Source of the DNA: Prevotellaceae bacterium UBA2852
GTDB taxonomy: Bacteria; Bacteroidota; Bacteroidia; Bacteroidales; Bacteroidaceae
Direction of reading: 5' to 3'
NCBI GenBank assembly: GCA_002350855.1
Contig: DEFM01000026.1
Location: 27,832 to 91,831, forward strand
DNA length: 64,000 nucleotides
In this document: positions 1 through 9,063 of the stretch, piece after piece
Numbering within the stretch: the stretch's first letter is position 1
Layout: each line of letters opens with the position of its first letter
Translations under genes and position numbers: made by a program
The notes under the pieces: generated by a model
Databases searched by the model: none
The model's input: the letters and a program-made list of their open reading frames with translations, nothing else
Told to the model about the DNA's origin: nothing

Positions 1-1
1 G

Positions 2-466
2 AACCATCGTGAAGTAGTGCTTCGTCAGTTGCTCGAACCGCTTCGTGGTGAGTATGACTTCATCTTGGTTGACTGCTCTCCTTCGCTTGGACTTATCACT
101 ACCAACTGCCTTACGGCAGCTGATTCTGTGATAATTCCTGTTCAGTGTGAGTACTTTGCGCTTGAAGGAATCAGCAAACTCCTTCAGACAATCAAAATTA
201 TCAAGTCTCGTCTTAATCCGAAACTTGAAATTGAAGGATTCCTCCTTACTATGTTTGATTCTCGCCTGAGACTTGCAAATAAAATCTACGAGGAGGTTAA
301 GCGTCATTTCCAGGAACTTGTGTTCAAGACAGTAATCCAGCGTAATGTCAAACTGAGTGAGGCTCCGAGTCATGGTATTCCATGTATATTGTACGATGTG
401 ACATCTACCGGTGCCAAGAACTATCTGGCTCTCGCTAAGGAAGTTATTGACAATAACGCTAAGTAA
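2..466 (+). CDS. parA: ParA/Soj chromosome-partitioning ATPase, C-terminal part
   Basis: The reading frame is open to the left edge of the window, so the N-terminus with the Walker A motif is missing. What remains carries the ParA/MinD-type Walker B region ([13 protein letters not shown]), the stretch [20 protein letters not shown] and a C-terminal helix-rich segment, all typical of Soj/ParA. ParA ATPases bind DNA non-specifically in the ATP state and, with ParB, segregate the origin region. The stop lies 29 bp before parB, and the pair heads the usual Bacteroidetes cluster that continues with DUF5683, mltD and relA. The GTG at 17 is an internal codon and not the real start. Confidence 0.95.
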   Translation, partial: NHREVVLRQLLEPLRGEYDFILVDCSPSLGLITTNCLTAADSVIIPVQCEYFALEGISKLLQTIKIIKSRLNPKLEIEGFLLTMFDSRLRLANKIYEEVKRHFQELVFKTVIQRNVKLSEAPSHGIPCILYDVTSTGAKNYLALAKEVIDNNAK

Positions 467-495
467 AGAACTTAAAAACTCAAGAACTAAATACT

Positions 496-1368
496 GTGGC
501 AGTAAAAAAGAAATTCGGAACATTGGGACGTGGCCTTGATGCATTGATATCCACAGAAGATATCCGCACCGAAGGCTCGTCTACAATCAATGAAATAGAT
601 ATAACTCTGATTGATGCAAATCCCAATCAGCCACGTCGCGAATTCGACGAGGAGTCATTGCAGGAACTTGCCGATTCAATTTCTGAGATAGGCATCATCC
701 AGCCAATCACTCTGCGTCAGATGGAGAATGGCAGATATCAGATTATTGCTGGCGAACGTCGTTGGCGTGCTTCTCAGCGTGCTCATCTCAAAACCATTCC
801 TGCTTACATCCGTACAGCAGATGATGAGAATGTGATGGAGATGGCTCTTATTGAGAATATCCAGCGTCAGGACCTGAACTCTGTGGAGATTGCGCTTGCA
901 TATCAGCATCTTATCGACCAGTATGGACTTACCCAGGAAAAACTGTCTGAACGTGTTGGCAAGAAACGTACTACTGTTGCTAATTTCCTGCGTCTTCTGA
1001 AACTGCCTGCACAGGTTCAGGTGGCTCTTCAGAATCATCAGATCGACACAGGTCATGCTCGTGCATTGCTCTCACTTGAAGATCCTAAGCAGCAAGTTCG
1101 TCTTTTCAAGGAAATTCAGCAGAAAGGCTATTCCGTACGTCGCGTTGAGGAAATAATTCGTGATTTAAACGACGGTAAAGTACCTACAAAGCAGGCTGGT
1201 GGAAGCAAGCAAGCTTTGTCTGAGAACTATATCTCAGCACAGAAGAGTCTTTCCAGCAAATTTGGCACCAAAGTGAAGGTGTCCTGCACCAGCAAAGGCT
1301 CAGGCAAACTGGTTCTCCCATTTGCCAACGAAGAAGATTTCAATAGAATAATCGCATTGTTGTCATAA
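496..1368 (+). CDS. parB: ParB/Spo0J partition protein, CTP-dependent DNA clamp
   Basis: The 290-residue protein starts with GTG, followed by the usual basic start MAVKKKFGTLGRGLDALI. The ParB N-terminal domain spans about residues 33-125, with the CTP-binding GERRWRA motif at 86-92 and ENIQRQDLN at 120-128. A helix-turn-helix of the KorB type follows at about 145-170, and the C-terminal dimerisation segment closes the protein. ParB loads at parS sites and slides as a clamp, recruiting ParA and SMC. No parS sequence (TGTTnCACGTGnAACA) was found in the window, so the loading sites must lie outside. Confidence 0.96.
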   Translation: MAVKKKFGTLGRGLDALISTEDIRTEGSSTINEIDITLIDANPNQPRREFDEESLQELADSISEIGIIQPITLRQMENGRYQIIAGERRWRASQRAHLKTIPAYIRTADDENVMEMALIENIQRQDLNSVEIALAYQHLIDQYGLTQEKLSERVGKKRTTVANFLRLLKLPAQVQVALQNHQIDTGHARALLSLEDPKQQVRLFKEIQQKGYSVRRVEEIIRDLNDGKVPTKQAGGSKQALSENYISAQKSLSSKFGTKVKVSCTSKGSGKLVLPFANEEDFNRIIALLS

Positions 1369-1377
1369 ACTGAAGGC

Positions 1378-2064
1378 ATGGGATTTTTGAGAATCAGCAT
1401 ATTATTAGCAGTCATTCTGTGTATTCCAGTATCTGATGCGCACTCTCAAGAGATGTCGGACTCGGTGTATCTGGATATAGAAACAGATTCTGTTATCCTG
1501 ACCTCGGGTGATGCTATTCTCAAAACAGAGCCAGTGGCAATAGAACAGCCAAATTGGATGCCGGATCCCAAGAAGGCTTTGTGGCTGTCTATTGTGTTTC
1601 CGGGCGGAGGACAGATTTACAACCGTAAGTATTGGAAACTGCCTCTTTTCTACGGAGGATTCCTCGGATGTCTATATGCCCTTAACTGGAATAACACAAT
1701 GTATCGTGATTATTCACAGGCATATATTGACATAATGGATACCAATCCCGACACCAAGAGTTATGTCAATTTCCTGCCTCCGACTTATGATGCTGAGGCC
1801 AATGCCGAGCGCCTGAAGACACTTTTTAAGCGTAAAAAGGACTTCTATCGAAGATATCGCGATTTGAGTATTTTCTGCTTGATTGGTGTTTATGCCTTGT
1901 CGATTATTGATGCTTATGTCGATGCAGAACTGTCGAGTTTTGACATCAGCCCCGACCTCAGTATGAAGATTCGTCCATCGATTATCAATGATAATAGCAC
2001 GGCCCAACGGCTGCCTATGTTAAGAAACCAGTCCTATGGTGTTCAGTGCTCACTTACGTTCTAA
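1378..2064 (+). CDS. DUF5683 domain protein, exported or membrane-associated
   Basis: This 228-residue protein has an N-terminal signal peptide (residues about 1-23, ending near DAHSQE). It contains the conserved block PKKALWLSIVFPGGGQIYNRKYWKLPLFYGGF and a later hydrophobic segment around residues 163-181 (LSIFCLIGVYALSIIDAYVDA). That pattern is the DUF5683 family of Bacteroidetes. The gene starts 9 bp after parB and precedes a lytic transglycosylase, a conserved arrangement that suggests an envelope role. The biochemical function is unknown. Confidence 0.85.
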   Translation: MGFLRISILLAVILCIPVSDAHSQEMSDSVYLDIETDSVILTSGDAILKTEPVAIEQPNWMPDPKKALWLSIVFPGGGQIYNRKYWKLPLFYGGFLGCLYALNWNNTMYRDYSQAYIDIMDTNPDTKSYVNFLPPTYDAEANAERLKTLFKRKKDFYRRYRDLSIFCLIGVYALSIIDAYVDAELSSFDISPDLSMKIRPSIINDNSTAQRLPMLRNQSYGVQCSLTF

Positions 2065-2076
2065 AAATTTGAGATT

Positions 2077-3531
2077 ATGAAGATAAAATTACTTAATATC
2101 CTTATCCTATCAATTGTTTCGTCAATCACAGCTACAGCACAGAACGATGTTGTGGTTGTTTCTGACAGCAACTCTACCGAACGGTTTGAGTTGCCCGACG
2201 GAATGTCTGTGACAGAAGAGGAACTGTTGCGAGAATACACTAACCGTACAAACCTTTCTGCTGGCTCATCAGCAACCCGTACAACATCGTATAACGATCA
2301 GATTCTGATTGATCGCCTCTCTCGCATACCTACAATCATAGATATGCCTCTCAACGACATCACTCGCAAGTTCATAGATACTTACAGCAATCGCATGAAA
2401 CGTTCTGTATCTGTGATGTTGGGCGCATCTAATTTCTATATGCCTTTGTTCGAGGAGGCTCTTGAGCGTTATAACCTTCCACTCGAACTGAAGTACCTGC
2501 CTGTGATTGAGTCTGGTCTTCGTCCTGGCGTCACTTCCAGAGCTGGAGCTGCAGGTCTTTGGCAGTTTATGATTGCATCAGGCAAGCAGTATGGTCTGGA
2601 GGTAAATACTCTCGTTGATGAACGCCGAGACCCTATCAAGTCAAGTGATGCAGCAGCAAGATACCTTAGCGACCTCTACAAGATGTTCAACGACTGGAGT
2701 CTTGCCATCGCAGCATATAACTGCGGACCGTATAATGTGCAGAAAGCATTGCTTCGTGCTGGTGGCAGTAAATCCCTTACTTTCTGGGATGTTTACAATT
2801 ATCTGCCCAATGAGACTCGTGGTTATGTTCCGGCATTTATCGCTGCAACCTATATCATGAATTTCTATTGCGAGCACGGCATCACACCAATGGATGCAGT
2901 TCTTCCGGCAGAGTCTGACACTATAGTCGTAGCTCACGATGCCAAACTTGTTAATATCGCATCCATTTGTAATGTGACAATCGACGAGTTGCGTTCACTT
3001 AATCCTCAGTACCGTCGCGATATTGTTCCTCAGAACTATGCTGTCCGTCTCCCGGCACAGGCTATTGAGTCATTCATCACCAAGGAGGATATGATTTACG
3101 GAGGACGAATTTCCTCTACTACAAATAATAACAACTCATCTTCTAATAACAACTCATCTTCGTCAGAGAATGAGAATACTGAGAATTCCGAAGTTTCTGT
3201 AATGCCTCTGAATACTTCGGAGCTTGCAGCATCCGACAATTCGGATACTTCTGAAAGTACCGAGTCGGTTGTGACGGCAACAACAACCAACAACAACTCC
3301 TGGTATTCACGTTCTGGTAGTCAGAATACCCGAAATACTCAGTCTTCACGTTCTTCACGTCGCAACACCCGTTCATCTCGTCAGAACACTACCAAATCTG
3401 TATCTGTGCGTAGTGGAGATACCTTGTCCAAAATTGCTGCGCAGAATGGTACAACAGTTGAAAAACTGAGAAAGATGAACGGAATCAAAGGCTCAACTAT
3501 ACGTCCAGGTCAAAAAATTCGTGTAAAATAG
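2077..3531 (+). CDS. mltD: membrane-bound lytic murein transglycosylase D-like with LysM domain
   Basis: A signal peptide (residues 1-21) is followed by an SLT domain at roughly 110-270. It includes the catalytic-glutamate region LPVIESGLRPGVTSRAGAAGLWQFM and the AAYNCGPYNV motif, as in MltD/Slt family 1E. A second LysM-like segment lies near 287-333. A long Asn/Ser-rich low-complexity linker (about 345-440) leads to a C-terminal LysM domain (SVRSGDTLSKIAAQNGTTVE). These enzymes cleave peptidoglycan to 1,6-anhydro-MurNAc products at the envelope. The gene sits between DUF5683 and relA, 12 bp from each. Confidence 0.93.
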   Translation: MKIKLLNILILSIVSSITATAQNDVVVVSDSNSTERFELPDGMSVTEEELLREYTNRTNLSAGSSATRTTSYNDQILIDRLSRIPTIIDMPLNDITRKFIDTYSNRMKRSVSVMLGASNFYMPLFEEALERYNLPLELKYLPVIESGLRPGVTSRAGAAGLWQFMIASGKQYGLEVNTLVDERRDPIKSSDAAARYLSDLYKMFNDWSLAIAAYNCGPYNVQKALLRAGGSKSLTFWDVYNYLPNETRGYVPAFIAATYIMNFYCEHGITPMDAVLPAESDTIVVAHDAKLVNIASICNVTIDELRSLNPQYRRDIVPQNYAVRLPAQAIESFITKEDMIYGGRISSTTNNNNSSSNNNSSSSENENTENSEVSVMPLNTSELAASDNSDTSESTESVVTATTTNNNSWYSRSGSQNTRNTQSSRSSRRNTRSSRQNTTKSVSVRSGDTLSKIAAQNGTTVEKLRKMNGIKGSTIRPGQKIRVK

Positions 3532-3542
3532 CATAGTAGCTT

Positions 3543-5795
3543 ATGGCAGATGAAAAACATGACAATGAAGTGCTGAACCAGGAAGACCTTATGGTCGAAG
3601 AGGCTTTTCAACACCTTTTGGAATCGTATTTGGCAAGTCCGCATCGCAAGAAGGTCGAAATCATAACCAAGGCTTTCAACTTTGCCAAACATGCTCATAA
3701 AGGTGTGCGCCGTTTGTCGGGCGAACCCTATATCATGCACCCACTCGCGGTCGCACAGATTGTATGCTCGGAGATAGGTCTGGGTAGTACTTCCATATGC
3801 TCAGCATTACTTCACGATGTTGTTGAAGATACTGAATACACGGTCGAGGACATAGAGAATATGTTCGGACCGAAAATCGCACAGATTGTTGACGGATTGA
3901 CAAAAATAGCAGGTGGTATCTTCGGTGCCAATGCTTCTGCTCAGGCGGAGAACTTCAAGAAGCTTCTGCTCACTATGAGCGATGACATCCGTGTGATTCT
4001 TATCAAGATTGCCGACCGTCTGCACAATATGCGCACCCTCGGTTCGCAAGCAAAGAACAAACAGTACAAGATTGCTGGAGAAACTCTCTACATCTATGCT
4101 CCACTTGCCAACCGTTTGGGACTTAATACCATAAAGACTGAACTCGAAGATCTTAGCTTTAGATATGAGCATCCTGCTGAATATGCTGAAATTGAACAGC
4201 GACTCCTTAATTCTGAAACTGAACGTAATGCTGTTTTTGCTGAGTTCACAGCTCCTATCCGTGAGAAACTGGATGAGATGGGAATCGGCTATGAGATTAA
4301 GGCTCGTGTCAAGACACCTTATTCCATCTGGCATAAGATGCAGACCAAGCATGTGAACTATGAGGATATTTACGACATTCTGGCTGTACGTATCATCTTC
4401 GATGCTAAAAGCAAGAAGACTGAAGTAAAGGAGTGTTTCGATATCTTCCTTATGCTCACGGAAATCTATTCTTATCACCCTGACCGTCTGCGCGACTGGG
4501 CGCACCATCCTAAGACAAACGGTTATCAGGCACTTCATGTTACCTTGATGTCTGACCAGGGACGATGGATTGAAGTGCAGATTCGTAGCCGCCGCATGGA
4601 TGATATCGCAGAGAAGGGATTCGCAGCGCATTGGAAATACAAGGAAGGAGAGCAGGGTCAGCTCGATAGTGAAGACGAACTTAATAAATGGCTTAACACC
4701 ATTAAGGAAATCCTTGATGATCCTCAGCCGGATGCTATGGATTTCCTCGATACCATAAAACTTAATCTTTTTGCCTCCGAGATATTCGTTTTTACCCCGA
4801 AGGGCGAGATGCGCACCATGCCGGCAGGCAGTACCGTGCTTGACTTTGCATTTACCATTCATACATTTGTGGGCAGTCATTGCATTGGCGCGAAGGTCAA
4901 CCACAAACTCGTCTCCTTGGGACATAAGCTCAATAGTGGAGACCAGGTTGAGGTATTGACATCCAAGTCGTTGAGAGTGGAACGCTCATGGCTCAACATC
5001 GCTACTACGGCAAAGGCAACGACTAAGATTCTGGCGATGCTGCGCAAGGAAGACCGCGATGCTCGTATTCAGGGCGACAAACTGCTTGATGAGTTCCTGA
5101 AGAAGAATGAACTGTACCGTTCGCCCGACAACCTTGACAAACTTTGTAAGTTACATGGAGTCACTAAACCTGAGGCTTTGAGTATTGGTATCGGTTATGG
5201 ACAGATCACACTCGACCAGACAGATGTGAACCTGCTCAAGGGTCGTAACAACAGCAGCGGCTGGAAACGTCTCTTCTCATTCGGACGCAAACCCAAGGCA
5301 CAGGAGAAAACCGATGAGAAACTCGTTGTCGATAAGAATTTCAACCGCAAGCAGACCCTCGAACTGACTGAGGATACAATTCAGAATAAATACACCCTTG
5401 CAGATTGCTGCAAACCCATCCCTGGTGATTTGGTGATGGGGTATATTGATGAAAAGAACACCATTACGATTCACAAGCTTCAATGTCCAAATGCCATGAA
5501 GCTAAAAGCAAATCGTGGCAACCGCATTCTTGCTGCCCAGTGGAAGATGAACCGTACTATGCTCTTCCCTGTGGATATATTCATTAAGGGATTAGACCGA
5601 GTGGGTATGCTCAACGAATTGACTGTGGTGATTTCCACTCAGCTCAATGTGAATATGCACAAACTTACAGTGGAGTGCAACGATGGCATCTTCGAATGTA
5701 ACATCCAACTCTTTGCACACGACACAAGTGAAGTTGACACCTTGATATCCGAACTTAAGAAAGTTCCCGATGTCAATCAGGTTATTAGAATTTAA
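3543..5795 (+). CDS. relA: bifunctional (p)ppGpp synthetase/hydrolase, Rel/SpoT type
   Basis: The 750-residue protein has the standard long RSH layout. The HD hydrolase domain shows HAHKG (50-54), the intact HDVVED (91-96) and ADRLHNMRTL. The synthetase domain (about 245-380) includes NGYQALHVT and VQIRSRRMDDIAEKGFAAHW. A TGS domain follows at about 415-475, then a conserved Cys-containing region (ADCCKPIPGD) and a C-terminal ACT domain. Because the hydrolase residues are intact it should both make and degrade (p)ppGpp, as expected where a single long RSH is present. It is the last gene of the parAB cluster and ends just before a strong terminator. Confidence 0.95.
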   Translation: MADEKHDNEVLNQEDLMVEEAFQHLLESYLASPHRKKVEIITKAFNFAKHAHKGVRRLSGEPYIMHPLAVAQIVCSEIGLGSTSICSALLHDVVEDTEYTVEDIENMFGPKIAQIVDGLTKIAGGIFGANASAQAENFKKLLLTMSDDIRVILIKIADRLHNMRTLGSQAKNKQYKIAGETLYIYAPLANRLGLNTIKTELEDLSFRYEHPAEYAEIEQRLLNSETERNAVFAEFTAPIREKLDEMGIGYEIKARVKTPYSIWHKMQTKHVNYEDIYDILAVRIIFDAKSKKTEVKECFDIFLMLTEIYSYHPDRLRDWAHHPKTNGYQALHVTLMSDQGRWIEVQIRSRRMDDIAEKGFAAHWKYKEGEQGQLDSEDELNKWLNTIKEILDDPQPDAMDFLDTIKLNLFASEIFVFTPKGEMRTMPAGSTVLDFAFTIHTFVGSHCIGAKVNHKLVSLGHKLNSGDQVEVLTSKSLRVERSWLNIATTAKATTKILAMLRKEDRDARIQGDKLLDEFLKKNELYRSPDNLDKLCKLHGVTKPEALSIGIGYGQITLDQTDVNLLKGRNNSSGWKRLFSFGRKPKAQEKTDEKLVVDKNFNRKQTLELTEDTIQNKYTLADCCKPIPGDLVMGYIDEKNTITIHKLQCPNAMKLKANRGNRILAAQWKMNRTMLFPVDIFIKGLDRVGMLNELTVVISTQLNVNMHKLTVECNDGIFECNIQLFAHDTSEVDTLISELKKVPDVNQVIRI

Positions 5796-5800
5796 AATAA

Positions 5801-5840
5801 AAAAAGCGTGAAGCGGAAACCGCTTCACGCTTTTTTTTAT
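5801..5840. terminator. bidirectional rho-independent terminator
   Basis: A perfect 11-bp GC-rich stem (GCGTGAAGCGG / CCGCTTCACGC) with an AAA loop is flanked by A-tract and T-tract. It can terminate relA on the plus strand and cydB on the minus strand. Confidence 0.92.
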
Positions 5841-5845
5841 TTCTT

Positions 5846-7006
5846 TTAATACAAATGTTCCTCGCCTTGAATTTCCTCGCGAGTAAGTTTCTCCTTGTCC
5901 ATGCTGCGCCAAGCCTTGACTATGTATAGCAGCACGAACGGTATGAGTAACGACACATAGAACATCGTCCTTAGTGTGAATTCGCTGCTGCATGAATTCT
6001 GCATGGTCAGCGAATATGAAGGATCAATGTTTGAAGGATAGTATGCTGTGTTGAACCATGCAGCACACAGAAGCAAAGTTGTCACAACAAATATCGTTCC
6101 GATACTTGCAGGCCAGATTCCACGGATGCATGGAGTGCCGTCAGCACGTGTTACTTTAAGTGGGAATAAGCTGCCGAGCAGGACCAATGCCACACCTACA
6201 AGGAAAACCACTAATATCACAGGATACTGGAACAGATTGTGCAGGTATTTCTGTGATTCAGTGTATATCTCACCTGTCTTGATATCGAATGACAAGCCAT
6301 CCTTTGTCAGAACATGGAAGATGAATGCGATGAAAAGAGGGTAGAAGCAGATGTCGTTGATGATGAGCATCTTCTTGTTTCTCATGCTGATTTCGTAGTC
6401 CTCGATATTGTTTAGTGTGTACAGATTGCCGAGGATTCGTGACAAGAATACTACTGCAAGACCGAATACAATGTTCCAGATGTTAAACAATGCATCAAGA
6501 CCGTGACTTCCGTTTGCCCATTTGCTTACGACTGGGTTAGCCAGGTTGTAGATATTGTCGCGTTCAACGATGAAGTTCGCACCAGTGAAGAACGTTGCAA
6601 CAGCCACACCCAGAAGGAACGGACCGATATAACCGTTAATCACAAGAGCAATTTGGAAAGTACGTGCTCCCAGTTTATTGCCTTGTTTGTTCTGGAATTC
6701 ATAGCTTACAGCTTGAATCACGAATGAAATCAATATCAATGTCCACAGCCAGTAAGCTCCTCCGAAACTTGTACTGTAGAACAGAGGGTAGGCTGCAAAG
6801 AATGCACCGCCAAAAGTAACAAGTGTGGTGAATGTGTATTCCCACTTGCGACCTGTGGAGTTTATCACTATACGGCGTTCTTCGGTGCTTTTTCCTAACT
6901 GGAATATCTGTGAATTAGCGCCCTGTACAAACATCAGGAACACGAGAATTGCCGCAAGCAGGGCAATGATAAAACACCAATAGTGTTGTAAGAAAGTATA
7001 ATCCAT
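5846..7006 (-). CDS. cydB: cytochrome bd ubiquinol oxidase subunit II
   Basis: The 386-residue polytopic membrane protein has about nine hydrophobic helices and the CydB fold. Recognisable features are the N-terminal helix ending in FVQGANSQIF and later helices with PLKVTRADGTPCIRGIWPASIGTI. CydB supports CydA in the bd-type quinol oxidase, which reduces oxygen with high affinity without pumping protons. It lies 20 bp downstream of cydA in the same operon. Confidence 0.95.
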   Translation of the reverse strand: MDYTFLQHYWCFIIALLAAILVFLMFVQGANSQIFQLGKSTEERRIVINSTGRKWEYTFTTLVTFGGAFFAAYPLFYSTSFGGAYWLWTLILISFVIQAVSYEFQNKQGNKLGARTFQIALVINGYIGPFLLGVAVATFFTGANFIVERDNIYNLANPVVSKWANGSHGLDALFNIWNIVFGLAVVFLSRILGNLYTLNNIEDYEISMRNKKMLIINDICFYPLFIAFIFHVLTKDGLSFDIKTGEIYTESQKYLHNLFQYPVILVVFLVGVALVLLGSLFPLKVTRADGTPCIRGIWPASIGTIFVVTTLLLCAAWFNTAYYPSNIDPSYSLTMQNSCSSEFTLRTMFYVSLLIPFVLLYIVKAWRSMDKEKLTREEIQGEEHLY

Positions 7007-7026
7007 GTATATGAATAGTTTATGGG

Positions 7027-8583
7027 TTAAAGTTGTGGCCCTTTCTTGATTTCCTTGCGCATGATGCTGAATTCTACACAGAGTAGGGTGGTGAAGAGGG
7101 CAAGGAAGATGAAGAAGGTTGTGATTACTGAGCCTGATGGCAATTCACTCACTCCTGCCCATGTAGGCAGCATGTCCTGAATAGTCCATGGCTGACGACC
7201 GAATTCTGCAACCAGCCATCCACATTCACTTACGATGTATGACAGCGGAATGCACCAGAATGCCGAGTATAGCAGCCAGCGAGGTTTGAGAATGTCCTTG
7301 TTCTTGCGCAGATAGAAGAGCAGGAGAGCAAAGAGCAGGATGAACAGACATCCGCCGCCTACCATTATGCGGAAAGCGTAGAAGCAGACAGGAACGTAAG
7401 GCACAATCTGATCAGGGCTGCTGATATATCCGTAACCGAAATACTTGATATTGTCTTTGATAATCTCTGCCTCTTGAGCCATCACTTCTTCATCGCCGTG
7501 TTTCTTTGCCAGACGGTAGTCCTGAAGTGCTGTGATGGCAGCCTTACCTCTTTGGATTTTTACTTCCAGAGGCAGTTCAACTGTGCCGTCTTCCTTCGTA
7601 TATCCATTTATGATGTCGTTGATGCCAGGAACAAATCCGTGGAAATCATGAGTTGCGAGATATGACAGCATATTAGGAATGGCAATCTTCATTCCTGGCT
7701 CTTCCTCATTAGCATAGTCGGGCTGCTTGAACGGATTCACAGCAGCGAAGATAGTCAGCGACTGATCCTTACCACCATTATAGAGAGCTTCCATCGCAGC
7801 CAGTTTCATTGGTTGTGTCTGTCCAACTGTATATGCTGAGTGGTCACCGCTGATGGCTGCCAATACCGATGCCGACAAACCGACGATTGCACCTATCTTG
7901 AGACTCGATTTAGCGAACTTTATATGTACTTTCTTAATCAGATACCATGCGCTCACGCCTACAACGAAGATTGCGCCAAGAACCCAAGCGGAGATAACCG
8001 TGTGGAAGAATTTGTCCACAGCCACAGGCGACAATGCAATGTCTGCGAAACTAACCATCTCGTTGCGAACGGTGTCAGGATTGAATTCCTGTCCCACGGG
8101 ATATTGCATCCATGAGTTTGCAACGAGAATCCACCATGCGGAAATCGTAGCACCCAATCCTGTGAGCCATGTGGCGGTGAGGTGGAATCCCTTCGATACT
8201 TTCTTCCAACCGAAGAACATAATTGCCACGAATGTCGATTCCATGAAGAAGGCTACAATTCCCTCTATGGCAAGTGGCGCACCGAATACGTCACCCACAA
8301 GCCAGGAATAGTTGCTCCAGTTCGTTCCGAATTCAAATTCCAGAATGATACCCGTTGCAATACCCATTGCAAAGTTGATTCCGAAGAGTTTCTGCCAGAA
8401 CTGAGCCGTTTTCTTCCAGAATTCTTCCCCTGTACGCACGTACATGGTTTCCATGATGCCCATAATCAGGGCAAGACCCAAAGTCAGTGGAACAAACAGC
8501 CAGTGGTAAATGGCAGTTAGTGCAAATTGCGCTCTCGACCAGTCAATCATTCCTGTGTCGATGTCAAGAAGATGTGTTATCAT
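7027..8583 (-). CDS. cydA: cytochrome bd ubiquinol oxidase subunit I
   Basis: The 518-residue protein carries the haem ligands: the His in AIYHWLFVPLTLG (residue 27), the His in KFFHTVISAW, and the Met in CFYAFRIMVGGG. It also has the proton-channel glutamates in LAIEGIVAFFMESTF and the quinol-oxidase motif AEFGRQPW. The quinol-binding loop is of the short type. It is transcribed with cydB and the upstream DUF4492 gene, and serves microaerobic respiration or oxygen scavenging in the inner membrane. Confidence 0.96.
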   Translation of the reverse strand: MITHLLDIDTGMIDWSRAQFALTAIYHWLFVPLTLGLALIMGIMETMYVRTGEEFWKKTAQFWQKLFGINFAMGIATGIILEFEFGTNWSNYSWLVGDVFGAPLAIEGIVAFFMESTFVAIMFFGWKKVSKGFHLTATWLTGLGATISAWWILVANSWMQYPVGQEFNPDTVRNEMVSFADIALSPVAVDKFFHTVISAWVLGAIFVVGVSAWYLIKKVHIKFAKSSLKIGAIVGLSASVLAAISGDHSAYTVGQTQPMKLAAMEALYNGGKDQSLTIFAAVNPFKQPDYANEEEPGMKIAIPNMLSYLATHDFHGFVPGINDIINGYTKEDGTVELPLEVKIQRGKAAITALQDYRLAKKHGDEEVMAQEAEIIKDNIKYFGYGYISSPDQIVPYVPVCFYAFRIMVGGGCLFILLFALLLFYLRKNKDILKPRWLLYSAFWCIPLSYIVSECGWLVAEFGRQPWTIQDMLPTWAGVSELPSGSVITTFFIFLALFTTLLCVEFSIMRKEIKKGPQL

Positions 8584-8631
8584 ATAATATTAGTTAGTTA
8601 TTTAGTCGTTTGAACTGTCCGGATGGTAGGT

Positions 8632-8682
8632 AATCACTCCCCGCCCTTGGGAGGGACTAAGGGGAGGGTCTGCTTATCAGCT
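8632..8682. repeat. solo copy of the CCCTCCCC dispersed extragenic repeat
   Basis: The stretch ATCACTCCCCGCCCTTGGG..GGGGAGGGTCTG resembles one end of the element at 39439-39558 and the copy at 42264-42310. It lies between cydA and the DUF4492 gene and overlaps the last codons of the latter. Confidence 0.75.
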
Positions 8683-8884
8683 CTTTTCCTACAAATTCAG
8701 ATTCTTGTCCTTCATCTGCATTCTCTTTGATGTGGTTGGGGAAGAAGAACAAGCGAAGAACGATGAATATTATGATAAGTTTCACGATAATTATCACCCA
8801 CAGAGTTTTACCAATTGTCATATTCCGGAAACCATCGTAGTAGAGGTTCCATGCTCTGGTAAAAAATCCTCTTATCTTTCCCAT
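8657..8884 (-). CDS. DUF4492 small membrane protein of the cytochrome bd operon
   Basis: This 75-residue protein has the conserved start GKIRGFFTRAWNLYYDGFRNMTIGKTLWVIIIVKL and one transmembrane helix at about 27-48. DUF4492 proteins are found directly before cydA in many Bacteroidetes and epsilonproteobacteria. An accessory role in oxidase assembly or stability is an inference from that position. Its C-terminal codons run into a dispersed extragenic repeat, so the tail (after about residue 60) may not be conserved. Confidence 0.87.
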   Translation of the reverse strand: MGKIRGFFTRAWNLYYDGFRNMTIGKTLWVIIIVKLIIIFIVLRLFFFPNHIKENADEGQESEFVGKELISRPSP

Positions 8885-8910
8885 CTTTCATTTTGTATCA
8901 CAATAGATTG

Positions 8911-8940
8911 CAAATATAATTAGAAAAAAGTTAATACAAA
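8911..8940 (-). promoter_or_regulatory. Bacteroidetes-type promoter for the DUF4492-cydAB operon
   Basis: Read on the minus strand, a -7 element TATATTTG (8911-8918) and a -33 TTTG (8937-8940) are separated by 18 bp, which fits the TTTG/TAnnTTTG consensus of Bacteroidetes sigma-ABfr. It lies 27 bp upstream of the DUF4492 start codon. Confidence 0.6.
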
Positions 8941-8982
8941 CAAAAAATCAGAAAAAATGCAAAAATATGCTTAAAAAGCCTT

Positions 8983-8999
8983 CTTGTGTAAAATTTACC
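8983..8999. promoter_or_regulatory. upstream copy of a GTGTAAAA palindrome, candidate NrtR-like operator
   Basis: CTTGTGTAAAATTTACC closely matches the stronger palindrome at 9041-9058. The two flank the promoter of the NUDIX-regulator gene, so this is a plausible second operator half of an autoregulatory pair. Confidence 0.5.
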
Positions 9000-9007
9000 T
9001 AAATTAT

Positions 9008-9058
9008 TTTGTCAGTTCGTATATATATTGTAATTTTGCGGTGTAAAACTTACACAAG
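9008..9058 (+). promoter_or_regulatory. promoter with overlapping palindromic operator for the NUDIX regulator
   Basis: A -33 TTTG at 9008-9011 and a -7 TAATTTTG at 9031-9038 are 19 bp apart. Directly at the expected start of transcription lies GTGTAA-AAC-TTACAC (9041-9055), extended to ACAAG. The palindrome would block initiation when occupied. The start codon at 9064 follows at once, so the leader is very short. Confidence 0.62.
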
Positions 9059-9063
9059 AATAT

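Noticed and set aside
3807..4925. 372-codon open frame on the minus strand inside relA
   Set aside because: It is antisense to a fully conserved RSH gene, matches no family and has no promoter; it reflects codon bias of the real gene.
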